Of a stretch of 64,000 nucleotides of DNA, positions 52,985 to 62,920 are shown one piece after another. The position numbers were made by a program, and so were the translations under genes. The number at the start of each line of letters is the position of its first letter. The stretch's first letter is position 1. The notes beneath the pieces are model-generated. The model made no database searches, had not been told where the DNA came from, and saw nothing but the letters and a program-made list of their open reading frames with translations. The DNA is from an uncultured Oscillospiraceae bacterium (lineage in GTDB: Bacteria; Bacillota; Clostridia; Oscillospirales; Oscillospiraceae), in contig CALWWW010000002.1 of the NCBI GenBank assembly GCA_944385365.1, forward strand, positions 124,001-188,000. Direction: 5' to 3'.

Positions 52985-53573
52985 ATTGTAACTCCTTGTT
53001 CAACTGTTCTGTAAACCGCTCCAGAGCCTTGGCCCTGTGCGAAATTCGATTTTTTTCTTCTGCGGGCAGCTCTCCGAAGGTCTGCCCCAGAGACGGCACC
53101 ATAAAGACGGGGTCATAGCCGAAGCCGCCTTCACCCCGGACTTCCCGGGTGATCACGCCCTCGCATTCGCCGCGGACCTGGATTTCCCGCCCGTCCGGGA
53201 AGCAGGCGGTAATGACACTGACGAACCGGGCGGTCCGCCGGTCGTCGGGCACCTGCTCCATATTTTTCAGCAAATAGGCTGTCCGAGCCGCATCGCTGTC
53301 CAGGCCGCCGTATCGGGCCGAGTAGACACCGGGCGCACCGTCCAGCGCGTCCACCACCAGGCCGCTGTCATCGGCAATGGCCGGCAGGCCGCTGGCCTGC
53401 ATCACCGCCATGGCCTTGATGCGTGAGTTCTCCTCAAAGGTTGTGCCCGTCTCTTCCACTTCCAGGTCGATACCCACCTGGGACTCCAGCAGCACCTCCA
53501 CCGGCGTGTCCCGCAGCATGGCCTGCAATTCCCGCAGCTTGCCTTTATTTTTACTTGCCAATACCAGTTTCAT
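52971..53573 (-). CDS. rdgB: XTP/dITP diphosphatase (RdgB/HAM1)
   Basis: This 200-residue enzyme removes non-canonical purine triphosphates from the nucleotide pool. Motifs include LASKNKGKLRELQAML at the start, ADDSGLVVDALDGAPGVYSARY in the middle and GEGGFGYDPVF. It overlaps rph by ATGA. The rph-rdgB pair is common in Firmicutes. Confidence 0.96.
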   Translation of the reverse strand: MKLVLASKNKGKLRELQAMLRDTPVEVLLESQVGIDLEVEETGTTFEENSRIKAMAVMQASGLPAIADDSGLVVDALDGAPGVYSARYGGLDSDAARTAYLLKNMEQVPDDRRTARFVSVITACFPDGREIQVRGECEGVITREVRGEGGFGYDPVFMVPSLGQTFGELPAEEKNRISHRAKALERFTEQLNKELQYADK

Positions 53574-54286
53574 ACCAGTTCCCCCAGCACCGCCTTTTGC
53601 ATGGCGTGAAGCTCAGCGTTGCCCTTGGCACACAGGCGCACCAGGGCCTGCTGCTCCTCCAAGGTAAAGGGCCGTTCCTCGCCGGTTCCCTGCAATTCAA
53701 TGATTCGGCCATCGTCGCTCATAACACAGTTCAAATCCACCATGGCGTTGGAGTCTTCCTCGTAGCACAGGTCCAGCAGCAGTTCATCGTGGACGATACC
53801 GGCAGACACGCCCGCAACATAACCTTTCAGGGGCATGGCCTCAATTTTTCCCTCTTCCAGCAGCTTTCGGCAGGCCAAGGCCAGCGCCACAAAGCCGCCG
53901 GTGACGGAGGCGGTGCGGGTACCGCCGTCGCCCTGAAGCACGTCGCAGTCGATGGTGATGGTATGTTCTCCCAGCAATTCCAGGTCCACGGCGCTGCGGA
54001 GTGCGCGGCCGATCAATCTCTGAATCTCAGCACTTCTGGGGGCCAGCTTCAATTTGCTGACGTCCCGCTTGGTCCGCTCCCGGTTGGCACGGGGCAGCAT
54101 GGAATACTCCGCCGTAATCCAGCCGCCGGACTGGACATGGGGCGGCACCCGCTCTTCCACCGAAGCGCAGCACAAAACCATGGTATTGCCCATCTCAATG
54201 AGACAGCTGCCCTCGGCAAATTTGGAAAAGCCCGTGGTCAGCTTCACCGGCCGGATGGCATCGTTGGTTCTTCCGTCGATTCGCAT
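53570..54286 (-). CDS. rph: Ribonuclease PH
   Basis: This 238-residue phosphorolytic 3'-5' exoribonuclease trims tRNA ends. It matches the family along its whole length (MRIDGRTNDAIRPVKLTTGF, GWITAEYSMLPRA, DCDVLQGDGGTRTASVTG). It lies 12 bases after ftsY. Confidence 0.96.
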   Translation of the reverse strand: MRIDGRTNDAIRPVKLTTGFSKFAEGSCLIEMGNTMVLCCASVEERVPPHVQSGGWITAEYSMLPRANRERTKRDVSKLKLAPRSAEIQRLIGRALRSAVDLELLGEHTITIDCDVLQGDGGTRTASVTGGFVALALACRKLLEEGKIEAMPLKGYVAGVSAGIVHDELLLDLCYEEDSNAMVDLNCVMSDDGRIIELQGTGEERPFTLEEQQALVRLCAKGNAELHAMQKAVLGELV

Positions 54287-54298
54287 GGTGACCCTCCT

Positions 54299-55204
54299 TT
54301 AAATCAGTGCGTCTACAAACGCGCGGGCGTCAAAGGGCATGAGATCATCGATCTGCTCGCCGACGCCGATATACTTCACGGGAATCTGCAGCACATCGGC
54401 CACGGCGATAACAATGCCGCCCTTTGCCGTACCGTCCAGCTTCGTCAGGACCATGCCGGTGACGCCGGCAATCTCCTGGAACTGTTTGGCCTGAATGAGA
54501 CCGTTCTGTCCTGTGGTGCCGTCCAGCACCAGCAGCACTTCCTTGTCGGCCTCCGGCAGCTCCCGCTCCAGAATGCGGGCGATCTTGCCCAGCTCGTTCA
54601 TCAGGTTCTGCTTGTTGTGGAGCCGCCCCGCCGTATCACAGAGGATGATATCCGTCCCTCTAGCCCGGGCGGCGGCGATGGCGTCATAGACCACCGAAGC
54701 CGGGTCCGCGCCCTCGTGCTGGCGGACAATCTCCACGCCGCTGCGCTCCGCCCAGATTTCCAGCTGGTCGGCAGCGGCGGCCCGGAAGGTGTCGGCGGCG
54801 CACAGCAGGACCTTTTTTCCCTCTTCCCGCAAATGGTTGGCCATTTTGCCGATGGTGGTGGTTTTGCCCACGCCGTTGACGCCGATGACCAGGACCACCG
54901 ACGGTTTGGTGGTGGCTTTCAGGGCCGTATCCCCCACTTGCAGCATCTCCACCAGAATGTCCTTGAGGGCGCTGCGGACGGCGTCGTTGTCCTTGAGCTT
55001 CTGTTCCTTGACCCGACGGCGCAGCTGCTCCACGGCCTTGGTGGAGGTCTCCACGCCCAGGTCCGCCAGAATCAAGCTTTCTTCCAGTTCCTCATAGAAC
55101 TCCTCGTCGATGGTGGCAAAGCCGGAGAAAATCTCGCCGAGAGACGACTCCATGGCCTTGCGGGTCTTGGTGAGTCCTGTTTTGATTTTGTCAAAAAATC
55201 CCAT
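54299..55204 (-). CDS. ftsY: Signal recognition particle receptor FtsY
   Basis: This 301-residue SRP receptor GTPase docks ribosomes with nascent membrane proteins. It has a short N region, then the NG domain with [10 protein letters not shown] (G1), DTAGRLHNK (G3) and [10 protein letters not shown] (G4/G5). It follows smc by 22 bases; smc-ftsY is a usual pair. Confidence 0.96.
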   Translation of the reverse strand: MGFFDKIKTGLTKTRKAMESSLGEIFSGFATIDEEFYEELEESLILADLGVETSTKAVEQLRRRVKEQKLKDNDAVRSALKDILVEMLQVGDTALKATTKPSVVLVIGVNGVGKTTTIGKMANHLREEGKKVLLCAADTFRAAAADQLEIWAERSGVEIVRQHEGADPASVVYDAIAAARARGTDIILCDTAGRLHNKQNLMNELGKIARILERELPEADKEVLLVLDGTTGQNGLIQAKQFQEIAGVTGMVLTKLDGTAKGGIVIAVADVLQIPVKYIGVGEQIDDLMPFDARAFVDALI

Positions 55205-55226
55205 GGTATCCTACCTTTTCCGCCGG

Positions 55227-58200
55227 TCAAATGCCCAGCTCTTTTGTCATTTGCTCCATGTCAATATGGAGGATTGTGGAGACACCCTGTTCCTGCATGG
55301 TGACGCCGTAGAGAACATCCGCCGCCTCCATGGTGCCCCGCCGGTGGGTGATTACAATAAACTGTGTCTCCCGGCACAGATTGCGCAAATAGGTGGCAAA
55401 CCGATGGACGTTGCTGTCGTCCAGAGCCGCGTCGATTTCGTCCAGCAGGCAGAACGGTGTGGGCCGCACCTGCAAAATGGCGAAGTATAACGCAATGGCC
55501 ACAAAGGCTTTCTCGCCGCCCGACAACAGCGTCAGGGTTTTCAGCTGCTTTCCCGGCGGCTGCACCTGGATTTCGATGCCGCAGCCCAGCGGGTCCTGGG
55601 GGTCTTCCAATTCCAGGGACGCCTTGCCGCCGCCGAACATCTCGCGGAACGTCTCGGCGAAATGTGCATTGATCCGGCCAAACTCCCGGACAAAAATTTC
55701 CGTCATCTCTCGGGTCAGGGAGTCGATGATCTCCGTCAGCTCTCCTCTGGCCTGCAGCACGTCCTGCCGCTGGCCATCCAGAAACGCGTGCCGTTCGGAA
55801 ACCCGGTCATATTCCTCAATGGCTCCCAGATTGGGAGTGCCCAAGGCGCTGAGTTTCCGCTTGAGGGTCTGAATTTCCCGGCCGGTCTCGGCGTCGCTCT
55901 GGATGGGTGCGGCAACCGCTGCCGCCGTGGTGGGCGTCAGCTCATACGTGTCCCACAGACGGTCAATGATCTGTTTTTCCTCCAGTTCCGCCGTGGTCCG
56001 CTTCTGTTCCAGGCGGGCACATTCCCGCTCCAGCAGCAGAATGTCTTTATTCCGCTCCTGGGCGGCTTTCTCCGTCCGGGTTTTTCGGGCTTCCAGCTGC
56101 ATCCGGTCCGACAGCGCCTGCCGCAGCTGCTCCCGCTTCTGCTCCAGCGTTTGTACCACGCCTTCCCGTCGGGCGGCAATGGCCTGGGCCTGATCGGCAA
56201 ACGCCTGCAATTCCCGCTGCTGCTGCTCTTGTAGCAGCAACTTGGCGTCTCGCTGGTCCTCCAGCTGGTCTTGCAGGGCCGTCAGCTGTTCCAGTGCATC
56301 ACGGGCCGTGGTCTCTCCCGTCTCCAGTGCCGCAGATTCCAGCCGCAGCGCCGTGTGCTGTTCCTGGGCGGCAGCGTATTGGGCGGTTGTCTCTTGGTGG
56401 GCCGTTTCCGCATCCGCAATCTGTTGTTGCAGCCGCTCCCGGCATTGGGTCAGCTCTGCCAGCTGCTCCGCCAGCTCCTGCCGCCGTTGGGCCGTTCCGG
56501 CCTGTCCCTGGTCGGCTGCCGCCTCTTCCCGGCGGCGCTGCTCCAGCTGCTCGGCGGCATTCTCGGCCACCAGCTGCCGCTGGCGCACCTCGCCTTCCAG
56601 GCGAAGGACCTGATCTTCCGCCGCTCGCAGCTGGGTTTCCGACTGGGCCAGCTGATTGTCGGCCTCGCATTGGGCCGCCTGGGCCTGCCGCAGTTCCCGG
56701 TCCAGCCGCTCCTGCTCCCGGCGCAGCTCCGCCGTCTCATTCTCCAACCGCTGTAACTGATTGGCACGGGAGAGAATACCCACATTGCGTACTGTGGAGC
56801 CGCCGGTCATGGAACCGCCGGCGTGGAGCACCTGGCCGTCCAGGGTGACGATGCGGAACCGATGACCGTAGGCACGGGCCATGGCGATGGCGTCATCCAT
56901 GGTCTCCACAATGACGGTTTTCCCCAGGAGATTGGAGAAAATCTCCCCGTACCGGCCGTCGCAGGTCAGCAGGTCCACAGCGACGCCCACAAAGCCGCGG
57001 CACTGTTCCAGGCCCCGCTCCTGCAACCGGCGGCCCCGGATGGTTTCCAGGGGCAGGAAGGTGGCCCGTCCGCCGTCGCGCCGCTTCAGCAGTGCAATGG
57101 CGGCCTTGCCATCCTCCTCCGCCGTGACCACAATTTGCTGCATGGCCGGACCCAGGGCCGTCTCCATGGCCACGGTATACGCTTCCTCCGTATGCAGCAG
57201 CTTGGATACCGGGCCGTGGACATGGGCCAGCCGTCCCCGTTCCGCCTCTTGCATAACAATACGCACCGCCTTGGAAAAGCCCTCGTATTCCTGCTCCAAC
57301 TCCCGCAGCATCCGCAGCTTTGCCATGGCGGCATCCAGAACCTTGCCCGATTCGTTCCGCTTTTGCTGTACCGTTTCCAAGGCGGTCCGGCGGTTGTCCG
57401 CCCGCAGTCTGTGACCTGCCACAGCGTTTGCTGCCTCGGTCGCCGTCTGCCGGGCCGCTTCCAGTTGTTCCTGGGCCTGGGTTCGCTGTTCCACCGCGTC
57501 GGCCAGCTTGGTCTCCGCTTCCGCTGTCTGTCGGACCAGATCGCTCTTACGGCTCTCCTGCTCCGTCAAAGACTGTTCCAGCGTTTCCTGTTCCCGGCGG
57601 CAGCTGTCCAGCCGTGCCGTCACCGCCGTTTGCTCCAGTTGCAGCTGGTGCAAATGCTCTTGGGACGCCTGCGCCTGCCGTTCCCAGTGGGACAGGGTTT
57701 CCTCCATGGCTGCCAGTTCCAGGGCGCATTGGCTTCGCCGCTGCCGCAATTCAGCCAGCTGCTTTTCCCGCTCCGCCATCTGACTGCGCAGGCCACCGGA
57801 ACGGTCCGCCTGCTGGGCCAGCTCCCGGCCAATCTGTTCCAATGTCTCCTGGCGGTTGGCCTGATTGGTCGTCAAAACCGCCTGTTCACTGTCATAACGG
57901 TGGAGTGTATTCTCCAGGCCGTCGATGGAACTGCGCAGACCATCTGTGCGCTGGTCCTGCTCCCGCAGTTCCTGGCCCAGGGCTTCCGCCGTCTGATACA
58001 GGGTTTCCAGCCCTTCATGGGCCTGCTGCAGCTGGTCCGCGGCGGCTGCGTGATCATCCCGTGCCTTGCGGGCCGCCTCCCCCAGCCGCGCCAGCTGGGC
58101 CAGCCACAGGGCCGTCTCCTGTTCTTTCAGCGATTGCCGCAATTCCAGATACGTCCGGGCCTGTTCCGCCTGCCGGCGCAGCGGTTCCAGCTGCAATTCC

Positions 58201-58793
58201 AGCTCCGCGATTTTATCACCGATGCGCAGCAGATTGTCCTCGGTCCCCGCCAGACGGCGTTCCGTTTCCTCTTTGCGGTGGCGGTACTTGGAAATGCCCG
58301 CCGCTTCCTCAAAAATCTCCCGGCGTTCCGTGCTCTTGACCGCCAAAATTTCATCAATGCGGCCCTGGCCGATATTGGAGTAGCCCTCCCGGCCCAGGCC
58401 TGTGTCCATCAACAGTTCATGGATATCCCGCAGACGGGCCGACTGCCGGTTGATATAGTACTCGCTCTCGCCGCTGCGGTAATACCGGCGGGTGATCATA
58501 ACCTCCGGCGCATCCACCCGCAAGGACCCATCGCCGTTATCCAGCAGCAGCGACGCTTCGGCAAAGCCCACCTGGGCCCGCTTGGCCGTGCCGCCGAAGA
58601 TGACATCCTCCATTTTGGCGCCCCGGAGACTGCGGGAGCTCTGTTCGCCCAGAACCCAGCTGACGGCGTCGGAGATGTTGGACTTGCCGCTGCCGTTGGG
58701 GCCCACAATGGCGGTGATATCGTGGCCGAACTGCACGACGGTCTTGTCGGGGAAGGACTTGAAGCCCTGCATCTCCAACGATTTTAAGTACAC
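55227..58793 (-). CDS. smc: Chromosome segregation protein SMC
   Basis: This 1188-residue condensin ATPase has Walker A GPNGSGKSN (about 32-40), long antiparallel coiled coils, a hinge (about 505-650), ABC signature LSGGEKA and Walker B CLLDEIDAALDD near the end. With ScpA/ScpB (not in this window) it folds and separates chromosomes. It starts 26 bases after the radical SAM gene. Confidence 0.97.
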   Translation of the reverse strand: MYLKSLEMQGFKSFPDKTVVQFGHDITAIVGPNGSGKSNISDAVSWVLGEQSSRSLRGAKMEDVIFGGTAKRAQVGFAEASLLLDNGDGSLRVDAPEVMITRRYYRSGESEYYINRQSARLRDIHELLMDTGLGREGYSNIGQGRIDEILAVKSTERREIFEEAAGISKYRHRKEETERRLAGTEDNLLRIGDKIAELELQLEPLRRQAEQARTYLELRQSLKEQETALWLAQLARLGEAARKARDDHAAAADQLQQAHEGLETLYQTAEALGQELREQDQRTDGLRSSIDGLENTLHRYDSEQAVLTTNQANRQETLEQIGRELAQQADRSGGLRSQMAEREKQLAELRQRRSQCALELAAMEETLSHWERQAQASQEHLHQLQLEQTAVTARLDSCRREQETLEQSLTEQESRKSDLVRQTAEAETKLADAVEQRTQAQEQLEAARQTATEAANAVAGHRLRADNRRTALETVQQKRNESGKVLDAAMAKLRMLRELEQEYEGFSKAVRIVMQEAERGRLAHVHGPVSKLLHTEEAYTVAMETALGPAMQQIVVTAEEDGKAAIALLKRRDGGRATFLPLETIRGRRLQERGLEQCRGFVGVAVDLLTCDGRYGEIFSNLLGKTVIVETMDDAIAMARAYGHRFRIVTLDGQVLHAGGSMTGGSTVRNVGILSRANQLQRLENETAELRREQERLDRELRQAQAAQCEADNQLAQSETQLRAAEDQVLRLEGEVRQRQLVAENAAEQLEQRRREEAAADQGQAGTAQRRQELAEQLAELTQCRERLQQQIADAETAHQETTAQYAAAQEQHTALRLESAALETGETTARDALEQLTALQDQLEDQRDAKLLLQEQQQRELQAFADQAQAIAARREGVVQTLEQKREQLRQALSDRMQLEARKTRTEKAAQERNKDILLLERECARLEQKRTTAELEEKQIIDRLWDTYELTPTTAAAVAAPIQSDAETGREIQTLKRKLSALGTPNLGAIEEYDRVSERHAFLDGQRQDVLQARGELTEIIDSLTREMTEIFVREFGRINAHFAETFREMFGGGKASLELEDPQDPLGCGIEIQVQPPGKQLKTLTLLSGGEKAFVAIALYFAILQVRPTPFCLLDEIDAALDDSNVHRFATYLRNLCRETQFIVITHRRGTMEAADVLYGVTMQEQGVSTILHIDMEQMTKELGI

Positions 58794-58819
58794 GGTGCGT
58801 CCATCCCCTTTCCACGGTT

Positions 58820-59842
58820 TTATCTGTTTATTTTATCAAGACTTTCCGACGATTGCAAGCGGATTTCCCAATCTTCCATGGGTTCCGGGACGATCCGCAG
58901 ACTGTGAAGGTCATACTGCTGCCGCAGCCAATGGACGTTGCACCGTTTCTGTCCCGTCATCAGGCTTACGCGGTTGGGGGCAACGGCCAATACCGCGTCG
59001 CTGCCCGGCTTTACCGTCTCCAGCAGCGCCTGGGCCCGGTTGCGATAGACGCGGCTCTTGACCAGCTCCCCCAGCGCTGGGTGATACGGTCCGGCCACCA
59101 CCGATTGTGCCAGCTCCTCCGACGGCTGCAAGCCAATACGCAGCACGGGGATATCGCTGCGGAGGAACAGTTCCAGGATTTTCGCCCCCAGGGCCGTCGC
59201 CTCCTCCAGCGTCTGGGGACGATAGGCCCCGTCCGCATACCGTTCCGCCAGGGCCGTGCCCCAGACCACCACGGTGGGATAGAGCCGGACGCCGTCCGGT
59301 TGCAGCGCCGCCAGGACTCTGGCTGTCTCCAACGCGCTTTCGTCGGTCTGTTCCGGTAAACCGGTCATCATCTGCAAGACGACGGCAAAGCCGTACTGCC
59401 GCAGCAGCGCCACCGCCGGTGCCACCACTTCCCTGCCGTGTCCTCGTCCGGACGCGTTCAATACCGCATCGTCCATGGACTGGCACCCCAGTTCCACCGT
59501 GCAGACGCCGCCCCGCCGCAGACGCTCCAATGCCTCCGGCGTAATGGCGTCGGGCCGGGTGGAGACCCGGACTGACGCAACGGCTCCCGTCTGGAGAAAC
59601 GGCCAGACGGCGTCCAGCAGCTCCTGCTGCTGTTCCGCGGGAATGGCCGTAAAGCTGCCGCCGTAAAAGGCCGCCTCCGCGCCCTGTCCGGCCAGGGGCA
59701 GGGCTTCGGTCAGCATCCGTGTTACATCCGCCGCCGTCACCGGACGGTGACAGCCGGAAATGGTCCGCTGATCACAGAAGACGCACTGATGGGGACAGCC
59801 CCGGTGGGGCACAAAAATGGGAAGAATATGATTACGCGCCAT
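58820..59842 (-). CDS. Radical SAM protein upstream of smc (Elp3-like)
   Basis: This 340-residue protein has a Cys16-x3-Cys20-x2-Cys23 iron-sulphur motif (CPHQCVFC) and the radical SAM core with an AAFYGGSFTAIP strand and ELGCQSMDD. It resembles the catalytic half of Elp3/YhcC-type radical SAM proteins, and its substrate is unknown. ATG at 59842 after GGAGG. An intrinsic terminator sits between rnc and this gene. Confidence 0.9.
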   Translation of the reverse strand: MARNHILPIFVPHRGCPHQCVFCDQRTISGCHRPVTAADVTRMLTEALPLAGQGAEAAFYGGSFTAIPAEQQQELLDAVWPFLQTGAVASVRVSTRPDAITPEALERLRRGGVCTVELGCQSMDDAVLNASGRGHGREVVAPAVALLRQYGFAVVLQMMTGLPEQTDESALETARVLAALQPDGVRLYPTVVVWGTALAERYADGAYRPQTLEEATALGAKILELFLRSDIPVLRIGLQPSEELAQSVVAGPYHPALGELVKSRVYRNRAQALLETVKPGSDAVLAVAPNRVSLMTGQKRCNVHWLRQQYDLHSLRIVPEPMEDWEIRLQSSESLDKINR

Positions 59843-59851
59843 GGTTCCTCC

Positions 59852-59880
59852 AAAAAGGGCGCAGAGTTGTCTCTGCGCCC
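59852..59880 (-). terminator. Intrinsic terminator or attenuator between rnc and the radical SAM gene
   Basis: A ten-base-pair stem (GGGCGCAGAG/CTCTGCGCCC) with a four-base loop is followed on the minus strand by five T residues and then directly by the GGAGG of the radical SAM gene. Confidence 0.85.
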
Positions 59881-59889
59881 GTAGTCGAT

Positions 59890-60573
59890 TCATTCATTGG
59901 GATACAGCTTTTCAATGGCCTGCTCCGCCGCCGCCTGTTCGGCCCGCTTCTTGCTGGAACCGCTGCCGATGCCCACCACTTCCCCGTTGAGGGTGACCTC
60001 CACCCGGAAGGTCTTGTCATGGTCGGGACCAGACTCCGTCAGCAGCGTATAGGCCAAAACCTGGTTCTTTTTCCGCTGGACCAGCTCCTGCAAAGCGGTC
60101 TTATAGTCGCAGTTCCGGGGTTTTCCTTTGGGAACATCCGTCAGAATCAGCCGGTCAATGATGCCCTTGGCCGCCTGGAACCCGCCGTCCAGATAGGCCG
60201 CCGCAATGACGGACTCCACCGCGTCGGCATTGATGCTGTTACGGGTACGGCCGCCGCCCTGCTCTTCACCGTGACCCAGCAGCAAATGCTTGCCCAGGCC
60301 CAGCTTGGCCGCCACCTGGGCCAGACTTACCTCGCAAACCAGGTCGGCCCGCATCCGGGTCAGATCGCCTTCGGGATGGTCGGGACACTTGCGGTACAGA
60401 TACTCCGCCACCACAAAGCCCAGGATGGAATCTCCCAAAAATTCCAGCCGCTCATTGCTGGCCAGACTGTTTTTCCACTTCTCATTGGCGTAGGAGCTGT
60501 GGGCCAGGGCATTTTCCAGCAGCCGCCGGTCCCGGAATGTATAGCCCAACGCCTTTTCCAATTCACTCAGCAT
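59890..60573 (-). CDS. rnc: Ribonuclease III
   Basis: This 227-residue double-stranded RNA endonuclease has the ERLEFLGDSILGF signature (about 42-54), a catalytic domain (about 5-150) and a double-stranded RNA-binding domain (about 155-225). It processes rRNA and mRNAs. It overlaps plsX by 11 bases, with no acpP or fabD between them. Confidence 0.97.
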   Translation of the reverse strand: MLSELEKALGYTFRDRRLLENALAHSSYANEKWKNSLASNERLEFLGDSILGFVVAEYLYRKCPDHPEGDLTRMRADLVCEVSLAQVAAKLGLGKHLLLGHGEEQGGGRTRNSINADAVESVIAAAYLDGGFQAAKGIIDRLILTDVPKGKPRNCDYKTALQELVQRKKNQVLAYTLLTESGPDHDKTFRVEVTLNGEVVGIGSGSSKKRAEQAAAEQAIEKLYPNE

Positions 60574-61600
60574 GGTCCAACTCCTTTGGAACGGTCAGAT
60601 ACTCCATATTGGCCTCGATGGCCCCCACCAGATCACTCTGGACCGTCTCCACGGCCTGCCGCACCGCATGGAACACGGCCAGTTCGTCGGAGGAGCCGTG
60701 GGCCTTGATGACGGGCTTGGTGACCCCCAGGAACGGCGTGCCGCCCACTTCCCGGTAGTCCATTTTCTGTTTCAGTTCTCCCAGTCCCTTTTTGCAGACC
60801 AGGGCGGCCAGTTTGGTCAGGCCGTTCTGGAGAAACACCTTTTTCATTTCGCCGGTGACCAGCTTGGCCGTGCCCTCCATGGTTTTCAGGAGGATATTGC
60901 CGGAGAAGCCGTCGGCCACCACCACATCCGCGCCGCCCAGGGGCACATCCCGTGCCTCCACGTTGCCGATAAACTGAATGGCTCCCGCCTCCGACAGCCG
61001 CTGTAACAAGCTGTAGGTCTGTCGCTGCAATTCGGTTCCCTTGGAGTCCTCCGCGCCGATATTCAGCAAACCCACCCGGGGATTGTCGATGCCCAGCGTG
61101 GCCTTGGCATAAAAGGAACCCATACAGGCAAATTGCAGGAGAAATTCCGGCGTACACTCGGCGTTGGCGCCGCAGTCGATAAGGACGCAGCGGCCTGTAG
61201 CCGTGGGCAGAATGGGCGCCATGGCCGCCCGGCGAATGCCGGGAATCCGCTTGACGATGAGGGTAGCCGCCGTCAGGACTGCGCCGGTGCTGCCGGCGGA
61301 GATGAAGGCGTCGCCCTTGCCCTCCGACAGCATTCGCAGGCCCACCACCATGGAGGAGTCGCGGCGCTTGCGGACCACCGTGGACGGGTCATCGTGCATA
61401 TCCACCACGTCCTCGGCATTGGCCACTTCCACGCCCTTGGGCAGGTTGGTAATGTCCTGCTGCTCCAGCGCCTTGAGGATGTCCGCGCCGCGGCCCACCA
61501 GGACCACTTCGGTGTTCAGCTCCCGGGCTGCGCGTACAGCGCCGGCAACGATGGCGTTGGGGGCGTTATCGCCGCCCATGGCATCAATGATGATTCTCAT
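60563..61600 (-). CDS. plsX: Phosphate acyltransferase PlsX
   Basis: This 345-residue enzyme makes acyl-phosphate from acyl-ACP for phospholipid synthesis. Motifs include MRIIIDAMGGDNAPNAIV at the start, SAGSTGAVLTAATLIVKRIPGI, and DGFSGNILLKTMEG. It is 15 bases after trmFO and overlaps rnc. Confidence 0.97.
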   Translation of the reverse strand: MRIIIDAMGGDNAPNAIVAGAVRAARELNTEVVLVGRGADILKALEQQDITNLPKGVEVANAEDVVDMHDDPSTVVRKRRDSSMVVGLRMLSEGKGDAFISAGSTGAVLTAATLIVKRIPGIRRAAMAPILPTATGRCVLIDCGANAECTPEFLLQFACMGSFYAKATLGIDNPRVGLLNIGAEDSKGTELQRQTYSLLQRLSEAGAIQFIGNVEARDVPLGGADVVVADGFSGNILLKTMEGTAKLVTGEMKKVFLQNGLTKLAALVCKKGLGELKQKMDYREVGGTPFLGVTKPVIKAHGSSDELAVFHAVRQAVETVQSDLVGAIEANMEYLTVPKELDHAE

Positions 61601-61615
61601 GACCGCGCTCCTTTC

Positions 61616-62920
61616 TCACAGTGTTGGTAACATGGCGTCGATCCGCTCCAGGGCCCGGTTAGCAATGGCCAGATTCTTGTTGGCCTTGCCCTTAACCCGG
61701 TAGCCCAGGGGTTCGATGATGCCGAAATTCACATTCATGGGCTGGAACTCGCCTACGCTGCCCTCGCTGATGTACCAGGCCAGTGCGCCAATGGCCGTCT
61801 CTTTGGAAAAGTCCGGCAAGGGCTTCTCCTGGACCTTGGCCGTCATGGCCAGAGCCGCCAGGAACCCGGACGCCGTGGACTCCACATAGCCCTCCACGCC
61901 GGTCATCTGTCCGGCGAACGCCACCAGAGGATTCCGCCGGTCGGCATAGTACCGGTCCAGCAGCTGGGGCGAATTGAGGAACGTATTGCGGTGCATGACG
62001 CCGTACCGGACAAACTCCGCGTTGCGTAAGGCCGGAATCATGGAAAACACCCGCTTTTGCTCCGGGAATCGCAGATGGGTCTGGAAGCCCACCAGGTTAT
62101 AGACCGTACCGGCGGCGTTGTCCTTGCGCAGCTGCACCACAGCATAGGGTTCCGTACCGGTGGCGGGGTTTTTCAAGCCCACCGGCTTTAACGGTCCGTA
62201 CCGCAGTGTATCCACGCCCCGGCGGGCCATGACCTCCACAGGCATACAGCCTTCAAAAACCATTTTATCCTCGAAGCCGTGGACCTCGGCCTCCTCCGCC
62301 GTTTTCAGCGCTTCCACAAAGGCCAGATACTGCTCCTGATCCATGGCGCAGTTGATATAATCGGCGGTGCCCCGGTCGTACCGGGAGGCAAACCAGGCCT
62401 GTTCCATATCGATGGACTCGGCAGCCACCAGAGGTGCGGCGGCATCAAAGAAATTCATATACTCCGCGCCGCCGAAATAGCGGTGGATGGCTTCGCTGAG
62501 GGCGTCGCTGGTCAGCGGACCTGTGGCGATGATGACAGGCCCTTCCGGCACCTCCGTCACCTCGGCCTCCGTCACATGGATATGGGGATGGCTGCGGATC
62601 CGCTCTGTCACCAGGGCTGAAAAGCCGTGGCGGTCCACCGCCAACGCACCGCCGGCCTCCACGCGGGTTTCCTCGGCGCACCGGAGAATCAGGCTGCCGC
62701 AGCGGCGCAGCTCCTCCTTCAACAGGCCCACGGCGTTTTCCAAGCGGTCGCCGCGCAGAGAGTTGGAGCAGACCAGCTCAGCAAAGTCCGCGCTGTGATG
62801 GGCCGGCGTCATCTTGTGGGGCTTCATTTCCACCAATTCCACATCGATGCCCCGCTGGGCCAGCTGCCACGCGGCCTCACATCCGGCAAGGCCCGCGCCC
62901 ACTACGGTCACAGTTTTCAT
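61616..62920 (-). CDS. trmFO: Folate-dependent tRNA (uracil-5-)-methyltransferase TrmFO
   Basis: This 434-residue flavoprotein makes T54 in tRNAs using methylenetetrahydrofolate. The FAD-binding GAGLAGCEAAW is near residue 8, and ELVCSNSLRGD and GVEGYVESTASGFLA are family marks. It overlaps topA by ATGA, the usual topA-trmFO pair in Firmicutes. Confidence 0.96.
   Translation of the reverse strand: MKTVTVVGAGLAGCEAAWQLAQRGIDVELVEMKPHKMTPAHHSADFAELVCSNSLRGDRLENAVGLLKEELRRCGSLILRCAEETRVEAGGALAVDRHGFSALVTERIRSHPHIHVTEAEVTEVPEGPVIIATGPLTSDALSEAIHRYFGGAEYMNFFDAAAPLVAAESIDMEQAWFASRYDRGTADYINCAMDQEQYLAFVEALKTAEEAEVHGFEDKMVFEGCMPVEVMARRGVDTLRYGPLKPVGLKNPATGTEPYAVVQLRKDNAAGTVYNLVGFQTHLRFPEQKRVFSMIPALRNAEFVRYGVMHRNTFLNSPQLLDRYYADRRNPLVAFAGQMTGVEGYVESTASGFLAALAMTAKVQEKPLPDFSKETAIGALAWYISEGSVGEFQPMNVNFGIIEPLGYRVKGKANKNLAIANRALERIDAMLPTL

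Noticed and set aside
56823-58787. Long antisense frame opposite smc
   Set aside because: Gln/Leu/Arg-rich shadow of the coiled-coil coding sequence, without start signals.
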